64,000 nt of DNA from Marispirochaeta sp963667435 (lineage in GTDB: Bacteria; Spirochaetota; Spirochaetia; JC444; Marispirochaetaceae), in assembly GCA_963667435.1 (NCBI GenBank), contig OY763414.1:3968001-4032000 (forward strand), in the 5' to 3' direction. Both the position numbers and the translations under genes were made by a program. The notes under the pieces were generated by a model. That model was not told the origin of the DNA. It saw nothing but the letters and a program-made list of their open reading frames with translations, and made no database searches. This document shows, piece by piece, positions 34,194 to 42,409 of the stretch; position 1 is the stretch's first letter; each line of letters begins with the position of its first letter.

Positions 34194-35462
34194 ATGAAAT
34201 CGATAAGAAATATTTTGGTATTAGAATTTATTATTTTAATGAGTCTATTGCATGCGGAGTCAATAGAATTGAATAGTTTCAAATCATTTTACTATTTAGC
34301 AGTAGAGAATAGCTTTTTTACGAATGATAGTTTCTTTGCCTATAGAAGTAAAAAGATAGCAGATGGAACTAATTCACCTGATCTGTTCCAACTCGTTTTG
34401 AAAAACCAGAGAGAGGTCTTCGGCGGGTACGAGGGACTGACCGCACTTGCGGGTCCAATAGGCAACAAAGTCTGGGTTGTTGTGTTGAACCCTATTCGAA
34501 GCTATCTCTACGATTTCATCACGCAGACATCCGAACGTTTTACTCTCGGGGATCAATTTATAAAAGAAAATACTAATAGATGGGGTGCCGTACCCGTGGA
34601 AGCACTGTTGCCGTATCAGAATGATATCTACTACATTCAAATGCAGAAAATGTTTGCTCAGGAAGGAGGTTCCTGGGGAAGCAAAATTGGGATATTTAAT
34701 ATTAGTTCAGGTCAGTTAGAAATTTTTCCTTACATTGGTGTTATGCATGCGATGTCTGCGGATAAGAAGTATCTCTTGATCGATGATGACGAGATGGGGT
34801 CTCGACCTACGGATTATGAACTTGAAAAAAGAGATTTTTTCTTATACAGAATTAGTGAGCAAGAAAAATTGATAGGGTATGGCCATCCTAATCCCAAAGA
34901 TGGTGACACCGGTGATAAAGACTATGGGGGTGCTTTTATCGGGAATGAGAATGTATTGATTCCCTGTGGCTCATATCCCGAAGGCAATTACTGGATACAG
35001 TGTATTGGTGAACCCGAGAAGGCTGCCAAACTGACAATATCTGTTGACGGAGAGCCGGTTTATGTCCGGTTCTCACCGGATTTCCGCTGGGGCTTATGTG
35101 ATACTGACCATGGCGACGGACTCGTCGACGCAACCCCTCTCCGCGACTGGCTAATGACCCACAACCTCCTCTTCAAAGAAACCACCGCCAAAGTAACCGA
35201 CACCCACATCCGTGTCCGCGAAAACCCCAACCTCCAGGCAAAACACATGGGCTTCCTGGAACAGGGCGAAACGGTAAAAGTCCTTGACCGCTCCGGCCCC
35301 AAAGAGACCATCGACCCCTGGGGCGAACACCCCTGGTACCGTATAGTCCGGGAATCCGACGGCCTCTCCGGCTGGTGCTTCGGCGCGTTTCTTGACCTGG
35401 CCGAGGAGCAGGGGGAGCTGCGGTATAAAGGCGAGGGGATGGTTACGGTGTATGAGGAGTAG
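34194..35462 (+). CDS. Exported SH3-domain protein, copy 2
   Basis: 422 residues. Signal peptide (MKSIRNILVLEFIILMSLLHA), middle part homologous to copy 1 at the protein level (ADKKYLLIDDDEM, IGYGHPNPKDGD, KDYGGAFIGNENVLIPCG) but different in DNA, then a C-terminal SH3 domain whose DNA from about 35125 is virtually identical to copy 1. The first ~100 residues, however, share little with copy 1. Signal peptide plus SH3 domain suggests an envelope location. Confidence 0.68.
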   Translation: MKSIRNILVLEFIILMSLLHAESIELNSFKSFYYLAVENSFFTNDSFFAYRSKKIADGTNSPDLFQLVLKNQREVFGGYEGLTALAGPIGNKVWVVVLNPIRSYLYDFITQTSERFTLGDQFIKENTNRWGAVPVEALLPYQNDIYYIQMQKMFAQEGGSWGSKIGIFNISSGQLEIFPYIGVMHAMSADKKYLLIDDDEMGSRPTDYELEKRDFFLYRISEQEKLIGYGHPNPKDGDTGDKDYGGAFIGNENVLIPCGSYPEGNYWIQCIGEPEKAAKLTISVDGEPVYVRFSPDFRWGLCDTDHGDGLVDATPLRDWLMTHNLLFKETTAKVTDTHIRVRENPNLQAKHMGFLEQGETVKVLDRSGPKETIDPWGEHPWYRIVRESDGLSGWCFGAFLDLAEEQGELRYKGEGMVTVYEE

Positions 35463-35463
35463 G

Positions 35464-35510
35464 GCCCTCACCCTCACCCCCGGCCCCTCTCCCAAAGGGA
35501 GAGGGGAGTT
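35464..35510. repeat. C/G-rich inverted repeat after the M23-SH3 module
   Basis: Pyrimidine-rich direct repeats (CCCTCACCC) precede a perfect stem CCCCTCTCCC / GGGAGAGGGG with a 3-4 nt loop, right after the SH3 gene stop. It looks like the REP-type CCTCTCCC repeat found in many genomes and could act as a terminator-like hairpin, although no T run follows. Confidence 0.6.
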
Positions 35511-35646
35511 AGGCAGCATTCACCTGTATGACGCGGTGCCTGAGTGGAGTCGAAGGCAAGGCAGCGTGCTGTTTACAATGAACTCAAAGGGCTCTGTAGG
35601 AGACCCTGAATAATAAACAGTTATTACAAAATAACAGGAGTAATAC

Positions 35647-36096
35647 ATGTATAAAATTGCAATTTTTCTAATCACCTTATTTCTTATCCTGAGCGGCTGT
35701 GCCGCCGGCGGTGCTGACAGCGATGACAGCGGTTACACAATTACAGTAAAGCTGACGAATCTTCCTTCCGGAACTACGGGGAATATATTCTCAATCGATG
35801 TTTATGAGCAGACTTCAGCGTATACCTCGGTTGAGACCGGCATGATAGATTCCACTGTCGACAGCGATCCCTGCAGCCGTACGGTTAAAGCATATGTAAT
35901 ACCATATGGAATACAGGGCTACGATAAGGAATATTCCGGTACTGTTACCCTGTCCTTCGAAATCTATATGGATGTTGATGGAAACGGATTATATAACAAT
36001 TCCGGTGATATCTCCGATGCCATCAGTCATGAAGATGTACAGTTCAGCACAGCTGCAACCTATGAGATTGACTGCAGTACGCTGAATCGGGTTTAG
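35647..36096 (+). CDS. Small lipoprotein of unknown function
   Basis: 149 residues with ribosome site AGGAG upstream. Signal MYKIAIFLITLFLILSGC gives a clear lipobox (LSGC). The mature part is a predicted beta-sandwich (YTITVKLTNLPSGTTGNIF...TVTLSFEIYMDVDGNGLYNNSGD) with a DxDxNG-type Ca2+-loop pattern. I do not recognise a family. It stands alone between the M23-SH3 modules and the Rhs array. Confidence 0.75.
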   Translation: MYKIAIFLITLFLILSGCAAGGADSDDSGYTITVKLTNLPSGTTGNIFSIDVYEQTSAYTSVETGMIDSTVDSDPCSRTVKAYVIPYGIQGYDKEYSGTVTLSFEIYMDVDGNGLYNNSGDISDAISHEDVQFSTAATYEIDCSTLNRV

Positions 36097-36109
36097 TGCG
36101 AGGGGACCT

Positions 36110-36196
36110 GTGAACGTAACGGTAAAAAGGCTGGTAGTAATACTCATGTTTACAGCCATGTATCTTTGTGGATCGCGGGGGATTCTTTCTCAGTAG
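36110..36196 (+). pseudogene. Truncated exported protein (28 codons)
   Basis: GTG 36110 follows GAGGGG and encodes a signal-like start (VKRLVVILMFTAMYLCG) that ends at TAG after 28 codons. It looks like the 5' end of a lost lipoprotein or exported gene. The following 160 nt hold only a hairpin (TGCCTGCG / CGCAGGCA near 36240-36260) and no frame. Confidence 0.35.
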
Positions 36197-36360
36197 ATGT
36201 GGAAGGCGACCTCTTTCTTCCGCGTTGTACCAGCGCTGCCTGCGCTGAGTCGCAGGCAGTCCAAATTTACAATTTTCTCATAACATAAAGGGAAAACCCT
36301 GTTGTCTTTAAAACAGTTACTGGATCCACGCACAAGTGCTTCATGTATTGGAGTTATAAA

Positions 36361-36543
36361 ATGCATATAGCGATAACAGTAGTCTATACACTTTTCCTGG
36401 TGTTTTTAGGAATTCTCATCCAAATAAAGGGTAAAAATGCATTAGCACAAATGAAGCTGCTGAACTATGAGAATTTGTTTAAGAAAAAAAAGAGACTAAG
36501 ATATTATTTATTTGTTTATGGACTGTTATTTCTAACATCCTAA
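36361..36543 (+). CDS. Small membrane protein, unknown
   Basis: 60 residues from ATG 36361, with GGAG 7 nt upstream. One N-terminal transmembrane helix (ITVVYTLFLVFLGILI), a basic middle (FKKKKRLRYY) and a C-terminal hydrophobic stretch. Similar in style to the small membrane protein at 38850 in the Rhs array, where such genes are candidate immunity proteins; no toxin lies before it here. It may be an orphan immunity gene or remnant. Confidence 0.45.
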   Translation: MHIAITVVYTLFLVFLGILIQIKGKNALAQMKLLNYENLFKKKKRLRYYLFVYGLLFLTS

Positions 36544-36748
36544 ATCTGCGCTAAAATTTCTATCCGAATTTTCTATCTTTACCATCATGGCTGTGAGTAA
36601 GCCTTGGTTTGATTTTCGGGGTCTTTTCCTGCTTGTTTGTTCTAAGTCTTATTAACTATTTTAATGTACGACGAATCTGTAAAAGCCGGAAAAATTCATC
36701 TCCCACCGAATGACCCAATTGAGATATTCAGCATATCGATATATGAAT

Positions 36749-36777
36749 TTGACTGCATATGCAATGTAGTGCATAAT
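36749..36777 (+). promoter_or_regulatory. Promoter of HigB-like TA operon (leaderless)
   Basis: TTGACT (36749-36754), 17-nt spacer, CATAAT (36772-36777), then 6 nt to the ATG at 36784. The predicted transcription start falls on or next to the start codon, so the mRNA should lack a leader. No ribosome site precedes the ATG. Confidence 0.65.
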
Positions 36778-36783
36778 CTGCGT

Positions 36784-37131
36784 ATGTGGACCGTAAACGC
36801 CACAGATGAATACCTGCAGTGGTTTGAATTTCAAGATTTGAAAGCACAGCAGGATATTTTATCCTATGTACTTATACTCCAGGAATTTGGTCCACAGCTG
36901 GGAAGGCCCTACGCTGACACCTTGAAAGGCAGTTGTGTCTCTAACCTGAAAGAACTTCGGGTAAAGAGCAATTGGCATGTATTCAGAATAGCATACTACT
37001 TTGATCCAGATCGGAACGCGCTGTTACTTGTTGGCGGCGATAAAAAAGGGCAGAGGGAGAAAGAGTTTTATAAAAAGTTGATTGAAGAAGCAGAGACGTT
37101 AATACGGAAATACCGGGAAACGGAGGAGTGA
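36784..37131 (+). CDS. HigB/RelE-family toxin (Gp49-like)
   Basis: 115 residues from ATG 36784 (MWTVNATDEYLQWFEFQD), the usual N-terminus of this family; the longer open frame upstream contains the promoter. Other family blocks: ILQEFGPQLGRPYADTLKG, NLKELRVKSNWHVFRIAYYF and GGDKKGQREKEFYKKLIEEA. PF05973-type mRNA interferase. Toxin-first operon with an XRE antitoxin that begins 2 nt after the stop. Confidence 0.85.
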   Translation: MWTVNATDEYLQWFEFQDLKAQQDILSYVLILQEFGPQLGRPYADTLKGSCVSNLKELRVKSNWHVFRIAYYFDPDRNALLLVGGDKKGQREKEFYKKLIEEAETLIRKYRETEE

Positions 37132-37133
37132 TT

Positions 37134-37448
37134 ATGGCAATACGGAAAAATGCCGTCTCTGAAATGGAAAAAATGATGAATCCCGAACAGGTACGGGCTG
37201 CAAAGCTTACGGCCGAACGGGAGATCCTTTCAATCAAACTGGCCCGGTTGCGGGAGCGGCAGGGAATAAAGCAGACTGAGATGAAAGGTTTTACTCAGAC
37301 ATCGGTGTCTAAACTGGAGAAACGGAAGGATATGAAGATTTCAACGCTGATCGAATATCTTGATGACATCGGCATGGGAGTTGAGATTCTGGTTTATTCA
37401 AAAGACGATAGAGAAGGTCAAAAGTCAGAGACCTTATTGAAGGTATAA
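37134..37448 (+). CDS. XRE-family antitoxin (HigA-like)
   Basis: 104 residues from ATG 37134, with GGAGG 7 nt upstream. Central helix-turn-helix: LARLRERQGIKQTEMKGF then TQTSVSKLEKRKDMKI. This is the cognate antitoxin and probable autoregulator of the upstream toxin. The toxin has no ribosome site whereas the antitoxin has a strong one. Confidence 0.83.
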   Translation: MAIRKNAVSEMEKMMNPEQVRAAKLTAEREILSIKLARLRERQGIKQTEMKGFTQTSVSKLEKRKDMKISTLIEYLDDIGMGVEILVYSKDDREGQKSETLLKV

Positions 37449-37496
37449 TTTCGTATTTAATCAAAGTTCTTTGAAAAAAGAAAATGATCTTTCCTT

Positions 37497-37791
37497 GCGG
37501 ATTAGGGGAGTGGGGTAACAACGGATGGCCGCGGATAAAATGGGGCAGGGGCACTGGAGCAAACCACGGCTTTTTGATTTTTAAAGAAGAAAAATCTGTG
37601 CCTTACCCCCTTTGCGCAAATCCTTGGACTGTACTATCGCCTTGTGGCGAAGTGCTACGCCCTATATTATCTGTGTGACCCAAGGTTGAGCCCCTGCGTT
37701 TTGCTTCGCAAAGCCTTTGGCTGCAATGTCGCCTGTCGGCGAATTGCTACGCCCCATATATCCGTAGTTTACTTAAAAACTCCTCTGATCT
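37497..37791 (+). repeat. Dispersed repeat R, copy R1
   Basis: First copy of a repeat found also at 40941, 44082, 48941 and 50208. Shared blocks in order: GCGGATTAGRGGAGTGGGG, TAACAACGGATGGCCGCGGAT, ATGGGGCAGGGGC, AAAAATCTGTGCCTTACCCC, ATCTGTGTGACCC, CATATATCCGTAGTTTACTT and AAAAACTCCTCTGATCT. R1 carries ~90 extra bases, including GCTTCGCAAAGCC and TCGCCTGTCGGCGA hairpins. It contains no gene. The Rhs cassette starts immediately after the last block. Confidence 0.8.
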
Positions 37792-37793
37792 GA

Positions 37794-38837
37794 TCCGCCA
37801 ATTACACCTACACCCCGGAAAACCGCATAGAACAGATAGAAACCGACCTGGAAGCCTTTCTGGGCAGACAAATTAATGGAGAAACCGGGGTATACTATAC
37901 CTATGACGCCCTGGGACGACGGAATAGCCGAACAGCCTATATGAAAACAAGCACCCGCACCAGAGAATGGAACCGCGAAACCAACCAGAACTACCTCTAC
38001 GACGGCTTAAGCTTCAATGTTCCTGCAGAACTGAAAGACTCAGACTTCCGGGTAGACACCAACGGCAGACGGCATCACCACAGCCATACCGTTTGGCAGC
38101 CCTTATCCGAACACCTCTATGGCAACGGCAGAATGCTCAGCACAAGCGCTTTCGCTGCAAACGAACGCTTCGGCAACCGCTACCCGCGCCATACCGACAA
38201 GGATTATTACCTGCATGATGTACTGGGATCGGTAATCGGAGTGACTGATGAACGGGGGAACCAGAAGGAAGTCTACAGCTTTGATGTGTGGGGCAACCGC
38301 TATGACCGGCAAAACCGGGGCTATGGAAACAACAATGGTATGGGCTGGGGCGCCCTGCCTGCAACTTTATTCGGCTTCAACGGGAAACGGTTTGATCCGA
38401 AGGTGGGACTGTATGACTACGGATTCAGGGATTATAAGCCTGAGGTTGCCAGGTGGACTACGGTTGACCCGATACATGCAGGCAAGAACTGGTATGCGTA
38501 TGTGGAGAATGATCCGGTGAATATGCGGGATTTATGGGGGCTGGAAGTTATAGTTGAGCAAATTATTGAAGGTATTGTGGACATCGTTGCCGGAGGAATT
38601 GTTGTTACAGGAGCCGCTGCTGTAGAATATTCTTCTGGTGGATTAGCATCGCCAGGTGTTGCGATTGCAGTCATGGGCGGAACAAGTCAGATATCTTATG
38701 GAATAGCTGAAATTGCAACAGCTCTTTACGGAGATGAAATACCATCATCCACAGATTTGATGTTAGAAGTTGCTTCCTATGGTTTTGCAGAGACCGGGTT
38801 TGATCCCCCATCAGCGGCAGTTAAGGAAAGCAATTAG
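37794..38837 (+). pseudogene. Orphan Rhs cassette A: core fragment plus truncated tail
   Basis: An open frame without a start codon begins right after repeat R1 (SANYTYTPENR, YYTYDALGRRNSR), contains YD repeats and the end of an Rhs core (RHTDKDYYLHDVLGSVIGVT, FDVWGNRYD, LYDYGFRDYKPEVARWTTVD, ENDPVNMRDLWGLE) and a ~100-residue tail. The tail is Gly/Ala-rich and membrane-like (IVAGGIVVTGAAAVEYSSGG) and resembles a pre-toxin region without a recognisable catalytic domain. The N-terminal shell and signal of an Rhs protein are absent, so it cannot be exported as it stands. Possibly a donor cassette for a full-length rhs gene elsewhere. Confidence 0.75.
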
Positions 38838-38849
38838 TATATATAGGAA

Positions 38850-39056
38850 ATGGATATGGATCTTGGAATACTGTTTGGTTTTTTTAATATTGTGGTAGGG
38901 TTTTACTTTTTTATAATTCTTTCCAAAAAAGTAAGAAAAACTCCTAAAAAGCGTTTTACTGATGAGCAAATCAGGAAAGCAATTATTTTGATCCGGATTA
39001 TCGGTGTACTCATTATCTTTTTTGGCATAATTCGCTTAATTCTTGTTGTTTTGTGA
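38850..39056 (+). CDS. Small membrane protein, candidate immunity protein of cassette A
   Basis: 68 residues (ATG 38850; 38856 also possible, with AGGAA upstream). Two transmembrane helices (LFGFFNIVVGFYFFIIL; IILIRIIGVLIIFFGIIRLI) joined by a basic loop with FTDEQIRKA. It begins 12 nt after the tail of cassette A, the normal place of an Rhs immunity gene. No family recognised. Confidence 0.5.
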   Translation: MDMDLGILFGFFNIVVGFYFFIILSKKVRKTPKKRFTDEQIRKAIILIRIIGVLIIFFGIIRLILVVL

Positions 39057-39078
39057 GCGAATGGGGAAGAATTCTTTT

Positions 39079-39926
39079 TCTGCCGAACGCTTCGGCAATC
39101 GCTATCCGCGGCATACCGACAAAGACTATTACCTGCAGGATGTGTTGGGATCGGTAATCGGGATTACGGATAAACGGGGGAACCAGAAGGAAGCTTACAG
39201 CTTTGATGTGTGGGGCAACCGGTATGACCGGCCCCGTCATATCCATGACAATTACAATAGTGCAGGCTGGAATGCATTATCTGCTACGTTATTCGGCTTT
39301 AGAAGAAGTTTGATCCGAAGGTTGGGCTGTATGACTACGGATTCAGGGATTATAAGCCGGAGGTTGCCCGGTGGACTACGCTTGATCCGATACGGGATGG
39401 CTCAAACTGGTTTGCCTATGTAGAGAATGATCCGGTGAACTGGGTTGATCGGTGGGGGTTGGATACGACAGTGATAGTTGTTCGTGAAGAAAACGGACTG
39501 TTTCACGCTATTGGTGCCCATACCGCTGTTCATGTGGATAATCCGAATGGAGATCAGGTTCTTTTTGATCCAGGTGGTGATTATGGAAATTCTTTTGGAA
39601 CTTCTTCTGATCAGCATTGGGGTGATGAATATGGTAATCTGGATGTCTATATTGATTATCATACAGATCAATTAGGAGAGGTTGTAGAGACGTATACTGT
39701 TGATACTACGCCAGAACAAGAAGAACAAATTGCAGATAATATTGCAAATATGCCTAGTACCATAAATCCAGGGGGGTGTGTTGGAGCTACTTGTGAGGTA
39801 ATCAACACTGTTGATCCGTTTCAGGATGTACATGCAACCCTTCCAGTAGGTGTAGGAAGTGATATGGCAAAAATACCGGGTGTTCAAAAAGAGACATATA
39901 ATCCTTGCGAAAAGGCGGGGGAATAA
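39079..39926 (+). pseudogene. Orphan Rhs cassette B: frameshifted core plus papain-like tail
   Basis: Core of the same subfamily as cassette A (FGNRYPRHTDKDYYLQDVLG, FDVWGNRYD). Compared with A, 4 nt are missing near 39300 (FGFNGKRFDPK in A), which breaks the frame; it resumes as FDPKVGLYDYGF and runs to ENDPVNWVDRWGLD. The tail from 39465 has GAHTAVHVDNPNGDQVLFDP and, ~80 residues later, GGCVGATCEV. A His then Cys in this order recalls permuted papain-like (NlpC/LRAT-type) effectors; tentative. Unlike the others it has no R repeat in front. A membrane immunity candidate follows after 1 nt. Confidence 0.7.
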
Positions 39927-39927
39927 T

Positions 39928-40341
39928 ATGAGTAAAAAACATGTCTTTGGCAGACTTGGAATAGTCCTCTTGTCCTTCTTACCCAACCTATTATCTTATT
40001 TCACTATTGGCGTGATGTTTTATTATCAAAGGGTATTTTATCTTTCCATCCATATTACATTTTGTATATTGTTTGCCATATTTTACTGTCTCAAATGGCC
40101 CAACTTCAGTATACGTAAATCTTTGATAATCGGCATGGCCGTTGGGTACATTATCGGGTTGGCGACATATATAATTGTTGCCATAGACGATGGTGGTATT
40201 CTTAACTTCTTCAGAAATATAGTAGAATTGAATGGAGCAATAATTCTACTTTTTGCACTATTAACCTTACCTTGGATGAATACTCTTATTGTGACTGTTG
40301 GGTGTTATTTACTAAGAAAACGGAGTTCTCCCGCCGAATGA
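39928..40341 (+). CDS. Membrane protein, candidate immunity protein of cassette B
   Basis: 137 residues from ATG 39928, with GGCGGGGGA upstream. Four predicted transmembrane helices (GIVLLSFLPNLLSYFTIG; YLSIHITFCILFAIFYCL; LIIGMAVGYIIGLATYIIVA; AIILLFALLTLPWMNTLIV). Placed 1 nt after the tail of cassette B. A membrane immunity protein fits a toxin that acts in the periplasm or on the envelope. Its last codons (SPAE, TGA) lie inside palindrome P1. Confidence 0.6.
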   Translation: MSKKHVFGRLGIVLLSFLPNLLSYFTIGVMFYYQRVFYLSIHITFCILFAIFYCLKWPNFSIRKSLIIGMAVGYIIGLATYIIVAIDDGGILNFFRNIVELNGAIILLFALLTLPWMNTLIVTVGCYLLRKRSSPAE

Positions 40342-40410
40342 GCAAATTGAGCTGCCTGACCACCTAATCCCCGATTAAGTGGTCAGGTCTGCTCCAATTG
40401 AAATATTCGG
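40332..40410. repeat. Palindromic element P, copy P1
   Basis: Outer arms CCGAAT...AAATTGAGC and GCTCCAATT...ATTCGG pair with each other. Inside is a second stem CTGACCAC-C-TAATC / GATTA-A-GTGGTCAG. P3 at 46855 has the same inner stem; P2 at 43276 has a different one. P1 and P3 are followed by the same TGATC-AAAAAAGTTCTTTGAAA. It includes the stop codon of the immunity gene. Confidence 0.8.
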
Positions 40411-40456
40411 TGATCGAAAAAAGTTCTTTGAAATAATGCGACTAAAAAAGGGGGAA

Positions 40457-40837
40457 TTAATCCCCCGTGACGATGAACCTGCGCCACCCCACCTTGGTGT
40501 TGCGAAAGTTAATGAGGTAGCCAACCGGCACCTTCGAAAGCCTGAGATAATTTATAAGCTGGGCCTCCATGGTTGCCGTTAGCTGACGGACTGATTTGAG
40601 TTCCAGAATGATCTTGTCTTCCACAACAAGATCCGCGATATATGCACCGGCCAACTCGCCCTTATAGAAGAGCGGGTACACCTTTTGCTGTGAATGTGGA
40701 ATACCCGCCCGCTGAAACTCAATAACCAACGCACCTTCATATGCGCTTTCCAGCAACCCGGGACCGAGAATGTTATGAACTGAGAAAACTGAACCAAGAA
40801 CCTGATGTGATAATTCCTTAAACGCCAATTGTGCCAT
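40457..40837 (-). CDS. GxxExxY-family protein
   Basis: 126 residues, AGGAGGTG ribosome site. The defining GPGLLESAYEGAL motif (GxxExxY) is followed by LVVEDKIILELKSVRQL, which looks like the D...ExK core of a PD-(D/E)XK nuclease fold; the family is sometimes called PDDEXK_3. Function unknown; common in accessory regions of anaerobes and environmental bacteria. On the strand opposite to the cassettes, between P1 and repeat R2. Confidence 0.85.
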   Translation of the reverse strand: MAQLAFKELSHQVLGSVFSVHNILGPGLLESAYEGALVIEFQRAGIPHSQQKVYPLFYKGELAGAYIADLVVEDKIILELKSVRQLTATMEAQLINYLRLSKVPVGYLINFRNTKVGWRRFIVTGD

Positions 40838-40940
40838 GCTGCACCTCCTGTTTTCTCAGACCACCATCCAAGTGAGGAACAGTCAAGATTCGCCGGCAGG
40901 CGATTTACCTTGATCTTGACGGCGACGAACGTGAGGTAAA

Positions 40941-41160
40941 CTGAAAAAAGCAGGAGGAGAGCCTGCAGATTAGAGGAGTGGGGGTAACCACGGATGGCCG
41001 CGGATGAATGGGGCAGGGGCGAAGAAGCGGTTCACGGATATTTTTATGTTTAAAGAAGAAAAATCTGTGCCTTACCCCCCATGCGAATCCCTATATCATC
41101 TGTGTGACCCCAGACCTTTACCTCATATATCCGTAGTTTACTTAAAAACTCCTCTGATCT
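40941..41160 (+). repeat. Dispersed repeat R, copy R2
   Basis: The most complete copy, about 220 bp. Starts CTGAAAAAAGCAGGAGGAGA and GCCTGCAGATTAGAGGAGTG, then the blocks listed for R1, and ends CTTAAAAACTCCTCTGATCT directly at the Rhs frame of cassette C. The preceding 100 nt (40838-40940) hold only the GxxExxY leader and an inverted repeat GTCAAGAT / ATCTTGAC. Confidence 0.82.
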
Positions 41161-41161
41161 T

Positions 41162-42397
41162 CTTCAAAACCCCGCCGCCACCACCTGGTACGCCTTCTCC
41201 CCCAACGGCAAGCTCCTCTATGAAGACGACGGCACCACCGTGCGAACCCATACCTACGCAGGAAGCCGCCACCTTGCAGTGGATGAAACAGAAGCAGGCA
41301 CAACCACCCGCTACTACACCCATACAGACCACCTGGGGTCTGTAACCACCGTAACCGATTCCGACGGAACCCTGGTATGGGACAATGAATACCTGCCCTT
41401 CGGCGAAGAACATACCCCGGACGAAAGCCGCTTTGCCATGTTTACGGGCAAGCAGAAAGACCCAGATACGGGGTTATACTACTTCAACGTCAGGTGGTAC
41501 GATGCAAGCCTCGGCCGCTTTGTCACCCAGGACCCGATACGGGACGGGGTAAACTGGTATGCGTACTGTGAGAATAATCCGTTGAGGTTTGTTGATCCGA
41601 CTGGGTTGGATCCTCATCAGAATGGAGGACAGCCACACGAACAGTCCGATGTTAAGCGAAGTGGTGATCCTGATAAAGATAAAGACGAGCGGGATCATGA
41701 TGAGGATAGTAATCAGAAAGAGCCGGAACAGAAGGAAATAGAGAAAAAGGCTGAGCCACCAAAAGAACCAGTACAGGATAAGCCGAGTACTGCTGATATT
41801 GAACCGCCGAAATATGATGATTTGAATAATCCTCCAGTTACGCTTGGAGTTGGGCCAGAACCCCAAAAGAATCCAATAGCAGAAGCTGCTACTGCTGTAG
41901 TGAATTTCTTTGTTGGTAATTTTATTACTGCAGCGACGAAGAGTAATCTTACCGTTGATTATACAGGAAAGATATCATTGCAGCCGGCATTTCCAGGTGA
42001 AATCCAAGATGCTAAATTTGGAGCATTTTGTGATGTCGCCATAGTTGGTGCTGGAATTATTGAATTGGAGGCAGGAAAGCTACTATAAAAAGAGGCTATT
42101 GCTTTAGGTAATAGGGCAAGTGGAGGAAAACAAGTAGGCTCTTATACAATTGAATTTGAAAGTGGGATGAAGTATCACGGCAAAGGACCTGAGACACGTA
42201 TGGAAAAATCAGCTTTAGAAAAAGCAACACAGTATAATGACCCTGCAAAGTCAAAGGATTGGACGTCAGCCCTAAATGATCGTGAAGCTTTTAAAGATGA
42301 GTATATTAGGTTAAAGAATGATGGTGGACCAGGCAGTCCGACTAATTACAATAAAATCGAGAGTCCAGGTAAGAATTACTACTTGCAAGATATGTAA
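41162..42397 (+). pseudogene. Orphan Rhs cassette C: core plus GIY-YIG-like tail with in-frame stop
   Basis: The frame opens right after R2 (TTWYAFSPNGKLLYEDDGTT) and reads an Rhs core of a second subfamily (THTDHLGSVTTVTDSDGTLV, NEYLPFGEE, GLYYFNVRWYDASLGRFVTQ, ENNPLRFVDPTGLD). A charged Pro/Glu linker follows, then TAA at 42086-42088, after which the same frame stays open to 42397. The distal part has GSYTIEF...KYHGKGPETRMEKSA, REAFKDEY and NYNKI, in the order of a GIY-YIG (Tox-URI-like) nuclease; tentative. The stop makes it a pseudogene unless read through. Confidence 0.72.
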
Positions 42398-42409
42398 GGA
42401 AGGTTGCAA

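Noticed and set aside
36664..36783. 40 extra N-terminal residues on the HigB-like toxin
   Set aside because: The family starts at MWTV, and this stretch contains a consensus promoter with a 17-nt spacer.
37941..38837. Cassette A as a normal gene starting at ATG 37941
   Set aside because: Rhs coding similarity continues in frame 147 bp upstream of that ATG, and there is no ribosome site there; it is a 5'-truncated fragment.
40332..40410. Palindrome P as an integron attC site
   Set aside because: Position after an immunity gene and the variable inner stem fit, but the arms lack RYYYAAC/GTTRRRY core sites, no integron integrase is visible, and the TA genes nearby face both ways.
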